Assembly (NCBI GenBank): GCA_009692905.1
Contig: SHYI01000011.1
Span: 1 to 16,165 of the forward strand
Source: Chloroflexota bacterium
Lineage (GTDB): Bacteria > Chloroflexota > Limnocylindria > Limnocylindrales > Limnocylindraceae
Reading direction: 5' to 3'
Length of the DNA stretch: 16,165 nt
A model generated the notes under the pieces. It saw only the letters and a list, made by a program, of their open reading frames with translations. It was not told the DNA's origin and did not search any database. Position numbers and translations under genes: made by a program. Below, one piece after another: positions 9,108 to 16,165 of the stretch; within the stretch, counting starts at the first letter, position 1, and every line of letters starts with the position of its first letter.

Positions 9108-10349
9108 TTACCCCCGAATGCGACCGAGGAGGTTGCGCGCCCCACCGAACAGGCGCCCGACGAATCCTGCTTCTGGCTCCTCGGCGATCCCCGCCTCATC
9201 CAGGCCGCGAGCGACCCACGAGAAGAGGCCGAGCACGGCCGCCTGGCCGGGACCGCGGAACTCGTCAAGGATCCCCAAAATTGGCCCAGTTGGCGATGCA
9301 ACGCGAACCGGCGCCTTCAGGATCTCACGTCCAAGCGCCTCAACGCCTTGAAGCAGCGCCCCGCCGCCGGTCAAGACAACGCCTGCGCTAGTCACCTCTG
9401 GACCCGCCTTGGCGATCACACCAGCGATCAGTTCAAAGATCTCGCCCATACGTGGCTCGATGATGCGAGCGAGCTCGAGTCGGCCAATGCGTCGGCCGGC
9501 TGGCTCGTCGGGAACGTTGTACTGCTCCGCGTCACTGGCGGTGCGCGGGTCGCAGGTGCCGTAGGTCATCTTCAGCTCTTCGGCGGCAAGGAGGCTCGTC
9601 TTGAGCCCGATCGCCACGTCACGAGTAATGAAGGCGCCGCCGATTGGCAGGACCGCCGTATAGACGACCGCATTCTGGTGGAAGATCGCGATATCGCAGG
9701 TCTCTGCCCCGACATCAACCAGGACTGTTCCGAGTTCACGCTCGGTCTCAGTGAGCGTCAGCTCGGCGGCGGCGAGCGACGCTGGAACGTAATCGTCGAC
9801 CGCGATGCCAGCAGCCTGCACGCACTTCTCAAGATTCTGCACGGCGGTGCTGCCGGCGGTGATGAGGTGCGCGCGAGCCTCGAGTCGATAGGCGATCATG
9901 CCGCGTGGCTGCTGGATCCCCTCCTGGCCATCGACGATGTACGACGAGGGAAGCACATTGAGCAACATGCGCGAGTTTGGCACCTCAATCGCACGGCAGA
10001 CCTCAAGGACGCGATCCACATCGTCATCTCGAATCTCACGATCGGGATTGGCGACGGCTACCTGGCCGCTCGTGTTCACTCCCAGCACGTGGTTCCCGGA
10101 GATGGTGATGGTGGCGTGCTCAATGTGATAACCGGAGAGGCGCTCAGCGGCATCAACGGCGGCGCGGATTGCGGCGCCCGTCTTCTCGATGTCGGTGACA
10201 ACACCCTTGCGCATCCCTTGGTTCGGGTAGGTCCCCTTGCCAATGACGCTGATGGAGCCATTCTCGCCACCAATATGTGCAATTGCGCACGAAACCTTCG
10301 AGGTGCCGATATCAATCGCGGCGATCGTTGTGTAGCGCTCTTCTGCCAT
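9108..10349 (-). CDS. ftsA: Cell division protein FtsA
   Basis: An actin-like ATPase that anchors FtsZ to the membrane and recruits late divisome proteins; 413 residues. The phosphate-1 motif AIDIGTSKVS is at 11-20 and the phosphate-2 motif TVLVDVGAETCDIAIF comes after the SHS2 domain (1C). The adenosine motif GVVLTGGGALLQGV is in the C-terminal half. The last 18 residues, FVGRLFGGARNLLGRIRG, form the expected amphipathic membrane-targeting helix. The start ATG has GGAGGGGG in front at normal spacing, one of the strongest ribosome-binding sites of the block. Eighty bases separate it from ftsQ, with a TATGAT hexamer in between. It is followed by ftsZ. Confidence 0.97.
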   Translation of the reverse strand: MAEERYTTIAAIDIGTSKVSCAIAHIGGENGSISVIGKGTYPNQGMRKGVVTDIEKTGAAIRAAVDAAERLSGYHIEHATITISGNHVLGVNTSGQVAVANPDREIRDDDVDRVLEVCRAIEVPNSRMLLNVLPSSYIVDGQEGIQQPRGMIAYRLEARAHLITAGSTAVQNLEKCVQAAGIAVDDYVPASLAAAELTLTETERELGTVLVDVGAETCDIAIFHQNAVVYTAVLPIGGAFITRDVAIGLKTSLLAAEELKMTYGTCDPRTASDAEQYNVPDEPAGRRIGRLELARIIEPRMGEIFELIAGVIAKAGPEVTSAGVVLTGGGALLQGVEALGREILKAPVRVASPTGPILGILDEFRGPGQAAVLGLFSWVARGLDEAGIAEEPEAGFVGRLFGGARNLLGRIRG

Positions 10350-10386
10350 TTAGTTGCCCCCTCCACTCTGTGCGCTCATCTTGCGC

Positions 10387-10392
10387 ATCATA
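10387..10392 (-). promoter_or_regulatory. Possible -10 element upstream of ftsA
   Basis: TATGAT on the minus strand, in the ftsQ-ftsA spacer. It would give a leader of about 30 bases containing the strong ftsA ribosome-binding site. No matching -35 was seen. An internal promoter for ftsAZ is common in dcw clusters, but this one rests on a single hexamer. Confidence 0.3.
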
Positions 10393-10429
10393 CCCCTGCT
10401 CACCCGAACGCCACGCCCTATCTGCACCA

Positions 10430-11518
10430 TCACGGGCTCACCGTGGGGGCTGCGGGGCTTGGCGATGGATCAGAGGGGGCCGGGCTAGTGCTAGGGCTAG
10501 GACTTGGACCCACGGATGGTGGTGGCGGTCGCACACCCTTCGCCGTGTAGGTGCCAGCCTGGTCGTCGGCGAGGATGACCCAACCGATCCGCGTCTCCCG
10601 TCCGGCGAGCAGGCTGCGCAGCAGCCGAACCTGGCCCGGGATCATGCTGGTTGGGCGGATGGTGGCGGAGTAGATGCCGAAGACTGCATGCCACTCGATC
10701 GATGGCCCGGTGGCCTCCACCACGAAGCCGAAATCGCTGAGGAGGCGGAGGGTCAGGGTGGTGGCGCCGGTGCCGAGGTCCTCTGGCGTCAGGGAGGCGA
10801 GGCGCGTGGCCACATCGAGCTCGGTTGCCGTGAGTTGCCGAACCGTCAGGAGTGGGCTTGGCCCGCGATCGTCGTAAAGGAGGGGGGCCGCTGCAAGTGC
10901 CGCTGCCGCCGTCGGCGCCAGATCGAGCGTGTCAATGTCGCCAAGGAGTTCGCCGCTCTCGGTGACGGCGTAGGCCAGATCGCCGATCTGCCAGCGCAGC
11001 AGGAGCGACTTCTCGCGCACTCGAATCTGAATCCCATCAGGAAGCCCAGCGCTGACCCGCACAGAGGCGACGAGCGGCAGCGCTGCCACCGCCTCCTCTG
11101 CGGCGCGGAGGTTCACGCCGAGCAGGCTGCTGCCGATCGGAATGTTTGCAGCCGCGATCACCGCATCGGGATCAAGGAGCAGGGCACCGACGACTGAGAT
11201 GTTGCCGACCGTCGTGAGGCTGGCGCGCGCAGCCACCGGAGGTAGGAGGAAGGCCGCCACCAAGATTGCGCCGAGGGCAATCGGACGCAGCCGAGCCGCT
11301 GCCCCTGGGGTGAGGCGTGGGCCTCGCCCCGACGTCGCGCCAGGATCTTCGTTCGGGTGCCGTTTCGCGGAGCCACCGACTGGCGTCACGCCAGCGCGTC
11401 GACGGCTTCCGCCAAGCCCAGGGCGTACGCCGGGCGGCGCCTCACCCGGGGCGAATGGTCGTGCGCCTGCACCGCGATGCTGCCCGCGATCCCCTGTCGA
11501 TGATCTGCGATCGCTCAT
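10430..11518 (-). CDS. ftsQ: Cell division protein FtsQ/DivIB
   Basis: A single-pass divisome scaffold that links cytoplasmic FtsA/FtsZ to the FtsWI synthase; 362 residues. It has a long basic, Gly/Arg/Pro-rich cytoplasmic tail (1-77). A transmembrane helix follows at about 79-97 (PIALGAILVAAFLLPPVAA). A POTRA domain lies at about 102-170 (NISVVGALLLDPDAVI to IRVREKSLLLRW), then the beta domain. The last 33 or so residues are a Pro/Ser/Thr low-complexity tail (PSPSPSTSPAPSDPSPSPAA), an uncommon ending. The start ATG overlaps the ddl stop by 4 bases (ATGA) and has no Shine-Dalgarno of its own, so expression is probably by translational coupling. Confidence 0.93.
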   Translation of the reverse strand: MSDRRSSTGDRGQHRGAGARPFAPGEAPPGVRPGLGGSRRRAGVTPVGGSAKRHPNEDPGATSGRGPRLTPGAAARLRPIALGAILVAAFLLPPVAARASLTTVGNISVVGALLLDPDAVIAAANIPIGSSLLGVNLRAAEEAVAALPLVASVRVSAGLPDGIQIRVREKSLLLRWQIGDLAYAVTESGELLGDIDTLDLAPTAAAALAAAPLLYDDRGPSPLLTVRQLTATELDVATRLASLTPEDLGTGATTLTLRLLSDFGFVVEATGPSIEWHAVFGIYSATIRPTSMIPGQVRLLRSLLAGRETRIGWVILADDQAGTYTAKGVRPPPPSVGPSPSPSTSPAPSDPSPSPAAPTVSP

Positions 11519-12639
11519 TGCGCGCTACGCGACGCAGGACGCGCCGCCGCTGCAGCGACAAGCTCAACGCACAGCTCCGTAAAGCTCGAGCCACCCGCCA
11601 TCACCAGTGCAGGGAAGAGCGAGATCGGCGTGAAGCCAGGGAAGGTATTCACCTCTGAGAGGTACCAGTGGCCGGCGCGTTCGCCACTCCGCGCCATCAA
11701 GAAGTCCATGCGCGCGAGGCCACGACTCTGGGCGGCGGTGAAGAGCGCAACGGCGGCGGCGCGCATCTCATCTGCCAGGGCGAGTGGTAAGTCGCTTGAC
11801 GTCGTGGTGCGCGAGACGCCCGGCGCGTACTTGGCATCGTAATCGTAAAACTCACGGCCGGGAAACACCTCGCCAGGACCGAATGCCTGCACCGATCCGT
11901 TCGTGCGCTCGAGAACAGCAACCTCCAGCTCGCGGGCACGCTCAAGGTACGGCTCAAGCATCGCGCGATCGCCAAAGCGCAACGCCTCGTCAACCGCATC
12001 TGCCCAATCGGCTGACGTGTGCGCGATCTTCATGCCGATAGATGACCCGTGTGCCGCAGGCTTGCCGATCAGTGCACCTGTCGTAGTGTGCGTGTCGGCG
12101 AATGTGGCGATGGCACGGAGGAGACCCTCCCGGTCTGACGACCATTCGCCTTGTGTGATGACGAGCTCAGGTAGCGTCGCTACTCCGCCTTCGCGCGCGA
12201 GCGCCTTGAAGCGCGGCTTGTCCATGCCGAGGGCGGCAACTGCGGGGGTGTCACCGACATAGTTCAGCCCGGCCGCCGCAGCCGCTGCGGCGATCGTGCC
12301 ATCTTCATCGCCCGGTCCATGCAGCGCAGGGATGACGATCGTTGTTGGGGCCGATGCGGCAACGCTTTGGAGATAGGTATCGAGCGCCATGGGCTGTGTG
12401 CCACTGAGTGCTGGCGCGGTGAGATCCGTGTATGCGCCACCAGAGAGTTCGCCGCGACGATGTCCCGCCGGCAGCGGTCGAAGCGAACCGTCTCGTGCGA
12501 TATGTGCCTGGGTGACTGTTAGGCCGGCATCGAGCAGCGCGGCGGCGATGGCGGTGCCAGAGATCGTGGAGATATCCGACTCCGCACTCCTCCCGCCGAA
12601 GAGCACGAGGACTGGTGGGAGAGCGCTGTGCCCGCTCAC
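11515..12639 (-). CDS. ddl: D-alanine--D-alanine ligase
   Basis: Makes the D-Ala-D-Ala dipeptide for the peptidoglycan stem, an ATP-grasp enzyme of 374 residues. Motifs in order: LFGGRSAE (13-20); HGPGDEDG (107-114), where the family usually has HGxxGEDG; KPAAHGSSIGM (193-203); YDYDAKYAPG (265-274); MDF with metal ligand Asp312; and SEVNTFPGFTPIS with metal ligands Glu329 and Asn331. All catalytic ligands are present. It begins with GTG inside a 4-base GTGA overlap with murB and ends in an ATGA overlap with ftsQ. The position between murB and ftsQ is the classic dcw order. D-Ala-D-Lac ligase is less likely here given the context. Confidence 0.95.
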   Translation of the reverse strand: MSGHSALPPVLVLFGGRSAESDISTISGTAIAAALLDAGLTVTQAHIARDGSLRPLPAGHRRGELSGGAYTDLTAPALSGTQPMALDTYLQSVAASAPTTIVIPALHGPGDEDGTIAAAAAAAGLNYVGDTPAVAALGMDKPRFKALAREGGVATLPELVITQGEWSSDREGLLRAIATFADTHTTTGALIGKPAAHGSSIGMKIAHTSADWADAVDEALRFGDRAMLEPYLERARELEVAVLERTNGSVQAFGPGEVFPGREFYDYDAKYAPGVSRTTTSSDLPLALADEMRAAAVALFTAAQSRGLARMDFLMARSGERAGHWYLSEVNTFPGFTPISLFPALVMAGGSSFTELCVELVAAAAARPASRSAQ

Positions 12640-13595
12640 GCGGCGGACTCCCCGATGAAGGCGATCTCGGTGGCGAGGGTGATTCCGGACTGTGCGTGAA
12701 CCGCATCGCGGCAGGCGTCGTGGAGCGCGCGGATCTCCGCTGCGGTCGCTCCCCCACGATTGAGGATCCAGTTGGCGTGCATCTCGGAGACCTCTGCACC
12801 GCCCATGCGCACCCCCTTCATCCCCGCAGCCTCAATGAGTGCGCCAGCGCTCAGCTCGCCTGGGGGATTGCGAAAGACGCTGCCAGCGCTCGGAATGCCG
12901 AGCGGCTGATGCTCGCGACGCCAGCGGCGAATCTCCTCAAGATGCGACTTGATCAGCTCTGGCTCGCCTGGTGTCAGGGTGACCCTCGCCCCCAGGATCA
13001 CCTCGCTGCCCCCCTCTGGTCGCTTGAATCGCGACTCGCGGTAGCTGAACGCCGCGTCGGCGATAGAGATCTCCGACTCGGAGCCATCCGCGCGGAGGAG
13101 CGTGATGGAGGTGGTAATCGCGGCCATCTCGCCGCCGTGCGCACCTGCATTGGCCCAGATTGCACCGCCGATGTTCCCAGGGATGGCGAGGGCGAACTCA
13201 AGCCCGGTGAGCCCCGCCTCGGCGGCAATCGTCGACGCCTTCGCCATGGGGACCCCTGAATCGAAGGAGATCGTTCCCGCAGCCTGATCGACGTCGTACC
13301 CCGCGCTGCGATTGAGGGCAACGATGCCGCGAATGCCCGCGTCCCCCACCACCACATTGCTGCCGCGCCCAAGGATTCGCAGTGGCCAGCCGCGTGACGC
13401 GGCGAGGCGAACCAGCCCACGCAGGGCGAAGCGATCGCGAATGGTGACCATGAGGTCGGCCGGCCCACCGACACGCATCGTGGTGTGTTCGGCGAGTGGC
13501 TCGTTGCGCAGCACCTTCAAGCTGAGTCGGCGCTCCAGTTCGCGAGCGGCAACCTCGGCATCGGCCCACGGCTGATGCGTGTGCACCTCGCTCAT
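12636..13595 (-). CDS. murB: UDP-N-acetylenolpyruvoylglucosamine reductase MurB
   Basis: An FAD enzyme that reduces enolpyruvyl-UDP-GlcNAc to UDP-MurNAc with NADPH; 319 residues. The FAD-binding N-terminus shows TTMRVGGPADLMV (38-50) and LGRGSNVVVGD (75-85), then the AIPGNIGGAIWANAGAHGG block (137-155). Active-site residues visible are Arg186 in SYRES, the proton donor Ser239 in SAGSVFRNP, and Glu310 in ATEIAFIGE. The shape fits the type II MurB class. It sits directly after murG with an ATGA overlap, and its stop overlaps the ddl GTG. The usual neighbour murC is missing. Confidence 0.97.
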   Translation of the reverse strand: MSEVHTHQPWADAEVAARELERRLSLKVLRNEPLAEHTTMRVGGPADLMVTIRDRFALRGLVRLAASRGWPLRILGRGSNVVVGDAGIRGIVALNRSAGYDVDQAAGTISFDSGVPMAKASTIAAEAGLTGLEFALAIPGNIGGAIWANAGAHGGEMAAITTSITLLRADGSESEISIADAAFSYRESRFKRPEGGSEVILGARVTLTPGEPELIKSHLEEIRRWRREHQPLGIPSAGSVFRNPPGELSAGALIEAAGMKGVRMGGAEVSEMHANWILNRGGATAAEIRALHDACRDAVHAQSGITLATEIAFIGESAA

Positions 13596-14695
13596 TCCCG
13601 ACCGCCCAGTTGCAGCAGCCTCTGCGCGATGACCATCGCGGCGTCAGGGTGCGCCAACGTTGTAGCGGCACGCGCCGCTGCAGCGCGCTGTGCTGGCGTC
13701 GCATAGTCGGCAACCGCCGCGAGAAGGCGTTCGGAGGTCAGTTCCTCATCGTTAATCAGCGTCACAGCGCCAGCCGCTGCGGCGGCCTCTGCATTGGCGC
13801 GTTGATGGCCGCCGGCAAATGGGTACGGCACGATGATGGCGGGGAGCCCAGCGGCGGCCGCTTCGGCAATTGTTGATGCACCGGCGCGTCCGAGCATCAG
13901 ATCGGCGGAGACGAGTGCCCCCTCCATCTCTCCCCCACCCAGGAATGCGACGGGCAGGTAGCGGTCACGCAGCTCCGCAGGGAGGCTCGCTCGTCGACGC
14001 TCTGCATCGGGGAGGCCCTCCATCACCACGTGCAGGACGCTCCACCCTGTGAGCAGCGTTGCAAGCGCACCGTCGAGTGCCGTCTCGAATCGACGAACGC
14101 GCTGCGAGCCACCGAACACCAAGAGGAGTTGATCGCTCTCGCTGAGGCCGCGCGCCGTTCGTGCCGTTGTGCGATCAGTCGTGAGCTCGCGCACAGGGGT
14201 GCCGGTCACCGTCGTCTTCGCGCCGCTCCATGGCGCGCGCTCCGCCGTCTGCCGCCAGGCAACTGCGCGATGTGAGGCGAGCGGTGCAACGAGGGTGTTC
14301 GATCGTCCCGCCTGCACGTTCCCCTCCCAGAGCAGGCTCGGCGTGCGCGTGAGCCACGCGGCGATCAACGTAGGAATGGCGATGTATCCGCCCGTAGAGA
14401 AGATCACGTCGGGCCGCACGCGACGGATCAGGCGAATCGCTTGTGGGATCGACCAGAGCAGCTTGGCGGCATCACGCGCCGTCGCGAGCAACCCTGCGCC
14501 GCTCGGTCGCAGACTTGGGGCGGCCAAAAGCGTCAACGGGTACCCCGCCTCTGGAACAAGGCGTGACTCCACGCCACGTGCGCCGCCGAGCCAGCTGATC
14601 TCAGCGTCGGAGTGGAGCTGGCGAACCGTACGAGCTACGGCGAACGCGGGGAAGAGATGCCCCCCCGTTCCGCCACCCGCGATTAGCACGCGCAT
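13592..14695 (-). CDS. murG: Lipid II synthase MurG (GlcNAc transferase)
   Basis: A peripheral membrane GT28 glycosyltransferase that adds GlcNAc to lipid I; 367 residues from the chosen start. The N-terminal GGGTGGHLFPA (7-17) binds the lipid-linked acceptor side. FSTGGYIAIPTLIAA and the UDP-GlcNAc site GRAGASTIAEAAAAGLPAI are clear. The ATG at 14695 is preceded by AGGAGG at 5-base spacing and starts exactly at the conserved MRVLIAGGG strand; the frame stays open to 14755 but that extension lacks support. The segment usually reading HEQN is WEGN, and GGSQGA is GGSQRV. The 5' end overlaps ftsW by 95 bases. The 3' end overlaps murB by 4 bases. Confidence 0.95.
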   Translation of the reverse strand: MRVLIAGGGTGGHLFPAFAVARTVRQLHSDAEISWLGGARGVESRLVPEAGYPLTLLAAPSLRPSGAGLLATARDAAKLLWSIPQAIRLIRRVRPDVIFSTGGYIAIPTLIAAWLTRTPSLLWEGNVQAGRSNTLVAPLASHRAVAWRQTAERAPWSGAKTTVTGTPVRELTTDRTTARTARGLSESDQLLLVFGGSQRVRRFETALDGALATLLTGWSVLHVVMEGLPDAERRRASLPAELRDRYLPVAFLGGGEMEGALVSADLMLGRAGASTIAEAAAAGLPAIIVPYPFAGGHQRANAEAAAAAGAVTLINDEELTSERLLAAVADYATPAQRAAAARAATTLAHPDAAMVIAQRLLQLGGRE

Positions 14696-15926
14696 CACTA
14701 CCTCCTGCCTGGCTTGGATCCATCGTCTCACGCGATACCGAGAGGAGCAGCCCAATTGCTGCCATCAGAACAATGAGTGAAGAGCCGCCCTGAGAGACCA
14801 GCGGGAGCGGCACGCCGGTCACTGGGAGCAGGGCGAGAACAACCGCAATGTTGATGAATGCTTGCCCGGAGATCCAGACCACGATGCCCGTCGCCAGCAG
14901 TGCGCCGTAGGTGTCGGGGGCGCGACGTGCCGTTCGCAGGCCGCGGAGGGCGATCGCCAAGAAGCCCGCGATCACGATGAGCATGCCGAGCAGGCCAGCC
15001 TCCTCGCCGATCACCGCAAAGATGTAGTCGTTCCATGCATACGGAATGCTGATCCCTCCGAGCTGCTGGGAGGAGCCGAGACCTGAGCCGAGCGGCCCAC
15101 CGACCGCCATCGCGATCAAGCCTTGCAGCGTCTGATAGGTGGAGCCGGTTGGATCAGAGAACGGGTCGCTGAACCCACCGAGGCGCGCCGCCTGGTAACC
15201 GTTCGTAAAAATCAGGGCAATGGCAACTGCCACCACGCTAAAGCCCGGGACAAACACCCAGCGCTTAGGGACGCCCGCAACGAAGAGGAGTGAGAACCCG
15301 ATCAGGCCGAGAATCGACGCGGTGCCCAGGTCTGGCTCAACCAGGACGAGGATCACAGAGAGCCCGATCGCCAAGAGTGGCGAGAGAATCGTCTCGAACG
15401 TCTTGCCGATCTCGTGACCTCGCCGAGCGAGAAAATCAGCCAGGAAGATGATCAGCGAGAACTTCGCCGCCTCAGCGGCGTGAATGCTGATCGGCCCAAC
15501 CGAGAGCGACCGTCGGAGCCCAGCCTCGGTGGGAACGCCAGGGATCATCACAGCGATGAGGAGGGCAATCGACACGATCATGGCGAGTGGTGCGAAGGAG
15601 CGCCAGCGGCGGTAATCGGCGGCAGAGAGGATGTACAAGAAGGCAAAGCCGATGATTGCGTAGAAGAGCTGCTTGCCACCCGCACCGTAGGCGTCATTCG
15701 TCTTGATCAGGCTATTCATCGCAGACGCAGAGAAGACCATCAGCACCCCGATCCCAACGAGGACGACTGCGGGGAAGAGGATCGCCATATCTTCGCCAGG
15801 ACGTTGAATGCGCAGCGCGCTCGCAATGCGCTGGCGCGCGGAGCCGATGCGCTGCGGTGCGCCACCACTCGCTGGGCGAGCTCCAGGGGTGCGCGTCACG
15901 CCCGGCTGCCGCACGAGTCGGCTCAC
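14601..15926 (-). CDS. ftsW: Septal peptidoglycan glycosyltransferase FtsW (SEDS family)
   Basis: A polytopic SEDS glycosyltransferase that polymerises lipid II at the septum with its cognate class B PBP; 441 residues with about ten membrane segments starting near residue 48. SEDS signatures are VEPDLGTAS, NDYIFAVIGEEAGLLG (its Asp matches the catalytic Asp), and LPVTGVPLPLVSQGGSSLI. RodA is possible from sequence alone, but the position between murD and murG favours FtsW. The first 47 residues form a basic cytoplasmic tail. The last 30 or so residues (after SRETMDP) are polar and basic and are encoded in a different frame over the murG 5' end. The GTG start lies in a 4-base GTGA overlap with murD. 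Confidence 0.94.
   Translation of the reverse strand: MSRLVRQPGVTRTPGARPASGGAPQRIGSARQRIASALRIQRPGEDMAILFPAVVLVGIGVLMVFSASAMNSLIKTNDAYGAGGKQLFYAIIGFAFLYILSAADYRRWRSFAPLAMIVSIALLIAVMIPGVPTEAGLRRSLSVGPISIHAAEAAKFSLIIFLADFLARRGHEIGKTFETILSPLLAIGLSVILVLVEPDLGTASILGLIGFSLLFVAGVPKRWVFVPGFSVVAVAIALIFTNGYQAARLGGFSDPFSDPTGSTYQTLQGLIAMAVGGPLGSGLGSSQQLGGISIPYAWNDYIFAVIGEEAGLLGMLIVIAGFLAIALRGLRTARRAPDTYGALLATGIVVWISGQAFINIAVVLALLPVTGVPLPLVSQGGSSLIVLMAAIGLLLSVSRETMDPSQAGGSDARANRGWRNGGASLPRVRRSSYGSPAPLRR
14701..14706 (-). promoter_or_regulatory. Ribosome-binding site of murG inside the ftsW coding region
   Basis: A consensus AGGAGG lies 5 bases before the murG ATG at 14695. It fixes that start and shows that murG is initiated independently from within ftsW. 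Confidence 0.8.
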
Positions 15927-16165
15927 TGTGTGGCCTCAACCTGCGCGAGGACCGCGGCACGGAACGCCTCACCACGTGCGCCAAAGGGGTTGTTGTACAT
16001 ATCAAAACTGGAACCGATTGGGCTCAACAGCAACGTGGCGCGAATTCCATCTGCGCTCGGTGCGCCGATCTCGTGTGCCAGGCTGGTTCCCACCGCTACC
16101 GCGCCCTCCACACTCGTCGCGCGCTCAATGCGCTGGAGGCCTGCGCTGCGGAAGAGCGCCTCGAG
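15923..16165 (-). CDS. murD: UDP-N-acetylmuramoylalanine--D-glutamate ligase MurD, C-terminal end
   Basis: Only the last 80 residues are in the window; the gene continues past the right edge. MurD adds D-Glu to UDP-MurNAc-L-Ala. The identification rests on the C-terminal domain signature LLSPIGSSFDMYNNPFGARGEAF, which corresponds to the usual LSPACASFDMFxxFxxRGxxF that separates MurD from MurC, MurE and MurF. Here ACA is replaced by IGS. Its position immediately before ftsW, with a 4-base GTGA overlap, matches the standard mraY-murD-ftsW-murG order. The catalytic and ATP-binding parts cannot be seen. Confidence 0.9.
   Translation of the reverse strand, partial: LEALFRSAGLQRIERATSVEGAVAVGTSLAHEIGAPSADGIRATLLLSPIGSSFDMYNNPFGARGEAFRAAVLAQVEATQ

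Noticed and set aside
8101..10550. Two long plus-strand open frames of about 400 codons opposite ftsZ and ftsA
   Set aside because: They lie antisense to well-supported genes, arise from high GC content and codon bias, and their translations show no family motifs or good ribosome-binding sites.
14696..14755. Longer MurG start at 14755
   Set aside because: The AGGAGG before 14695 and the conserved MRVLIAGGG beginning favour the shorter protein; the extension has no counterpart in the family.

Overview
The window comes from a GC-rich bacterial chromosome and is dominated by a dcw (division and cell wall) operon read entirely on the minus strand. A complete peptidoglycan and divisome gene set, a lipoprotein-type solute-binding protein, and yggS/yggT directly after ftsZ point to a bacterium with a peptidoglycan wall. 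The alanine-rich, high-GC proteins and variant MurG motifs make a Chloroflexota (Limnocylindria-like) or actinobacterium-like aquatic lineage plausible. That placement is an inference from gene style, not a database match. No phage, insertion sequence, CRISPR array or defence system is visible.

Layout, left to right. (1) 1-2231, minus: the 5' part of a nitrilase-superfamily amidohydrolase, preceded by an SBP_bac_5 solute-binding lipoprotein. The lipoprotein stop codon overlaps the amidohydrolase ribosome-binding site, so the two are probably co-translated. (2) 2340-2774, minus: a Nudix hydrolase. (3) 2939-5635, plus: aconitase AcnA, the only plus-strand gene, divergent from the Nudix gene. 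(4) 5639-6652, minus: an inosine-uridine-type nucleoside hydrolase, convergent with aconitase with three bases between the stop codons. (5) 6686-6762, minus: tRNA-Val(CAC) with an encoded CCA end. (6) 6785-16165, minus: the dcw/ylm block, in transcription order murD (3' end) - ftsW - murG - murB - ddl - ftsQ - ftsA - ftsZ - yggS - yggT.

In the dcw block, MurD, MurG, MurB and Ddl make and finish the lipid II precursor. FtsW polymerises it at the septum. FtsQ, FtsA and FtsZ are the scaffold, membrane anchor and ring. YggS (PLP homeostasis) and YggT (small membrane protein) are the usual downstream companions. The first half of the block is tightly coupled: four 4-base ATGA/GTGA overlaps plus a 95-base ftsW/murG overlap. 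ftsA, ftsZ and yggS are separated by short spacers that contain hairpins and a promoter-like element.

No clear novel system was found; this is mostly ordinary core genome. The points most worth a second look are the absence of murC from its usual place between murG and murB, the trimmed ylm segment (no yfiH, sepF or divIVA), the long ftsW/murG overlap, a GNRA-type hairpin directly in front of yggS, and an unusual roughly 110-residue insertion in the solute-binding protein. No stretch longer than about 165 bases is without a gene.
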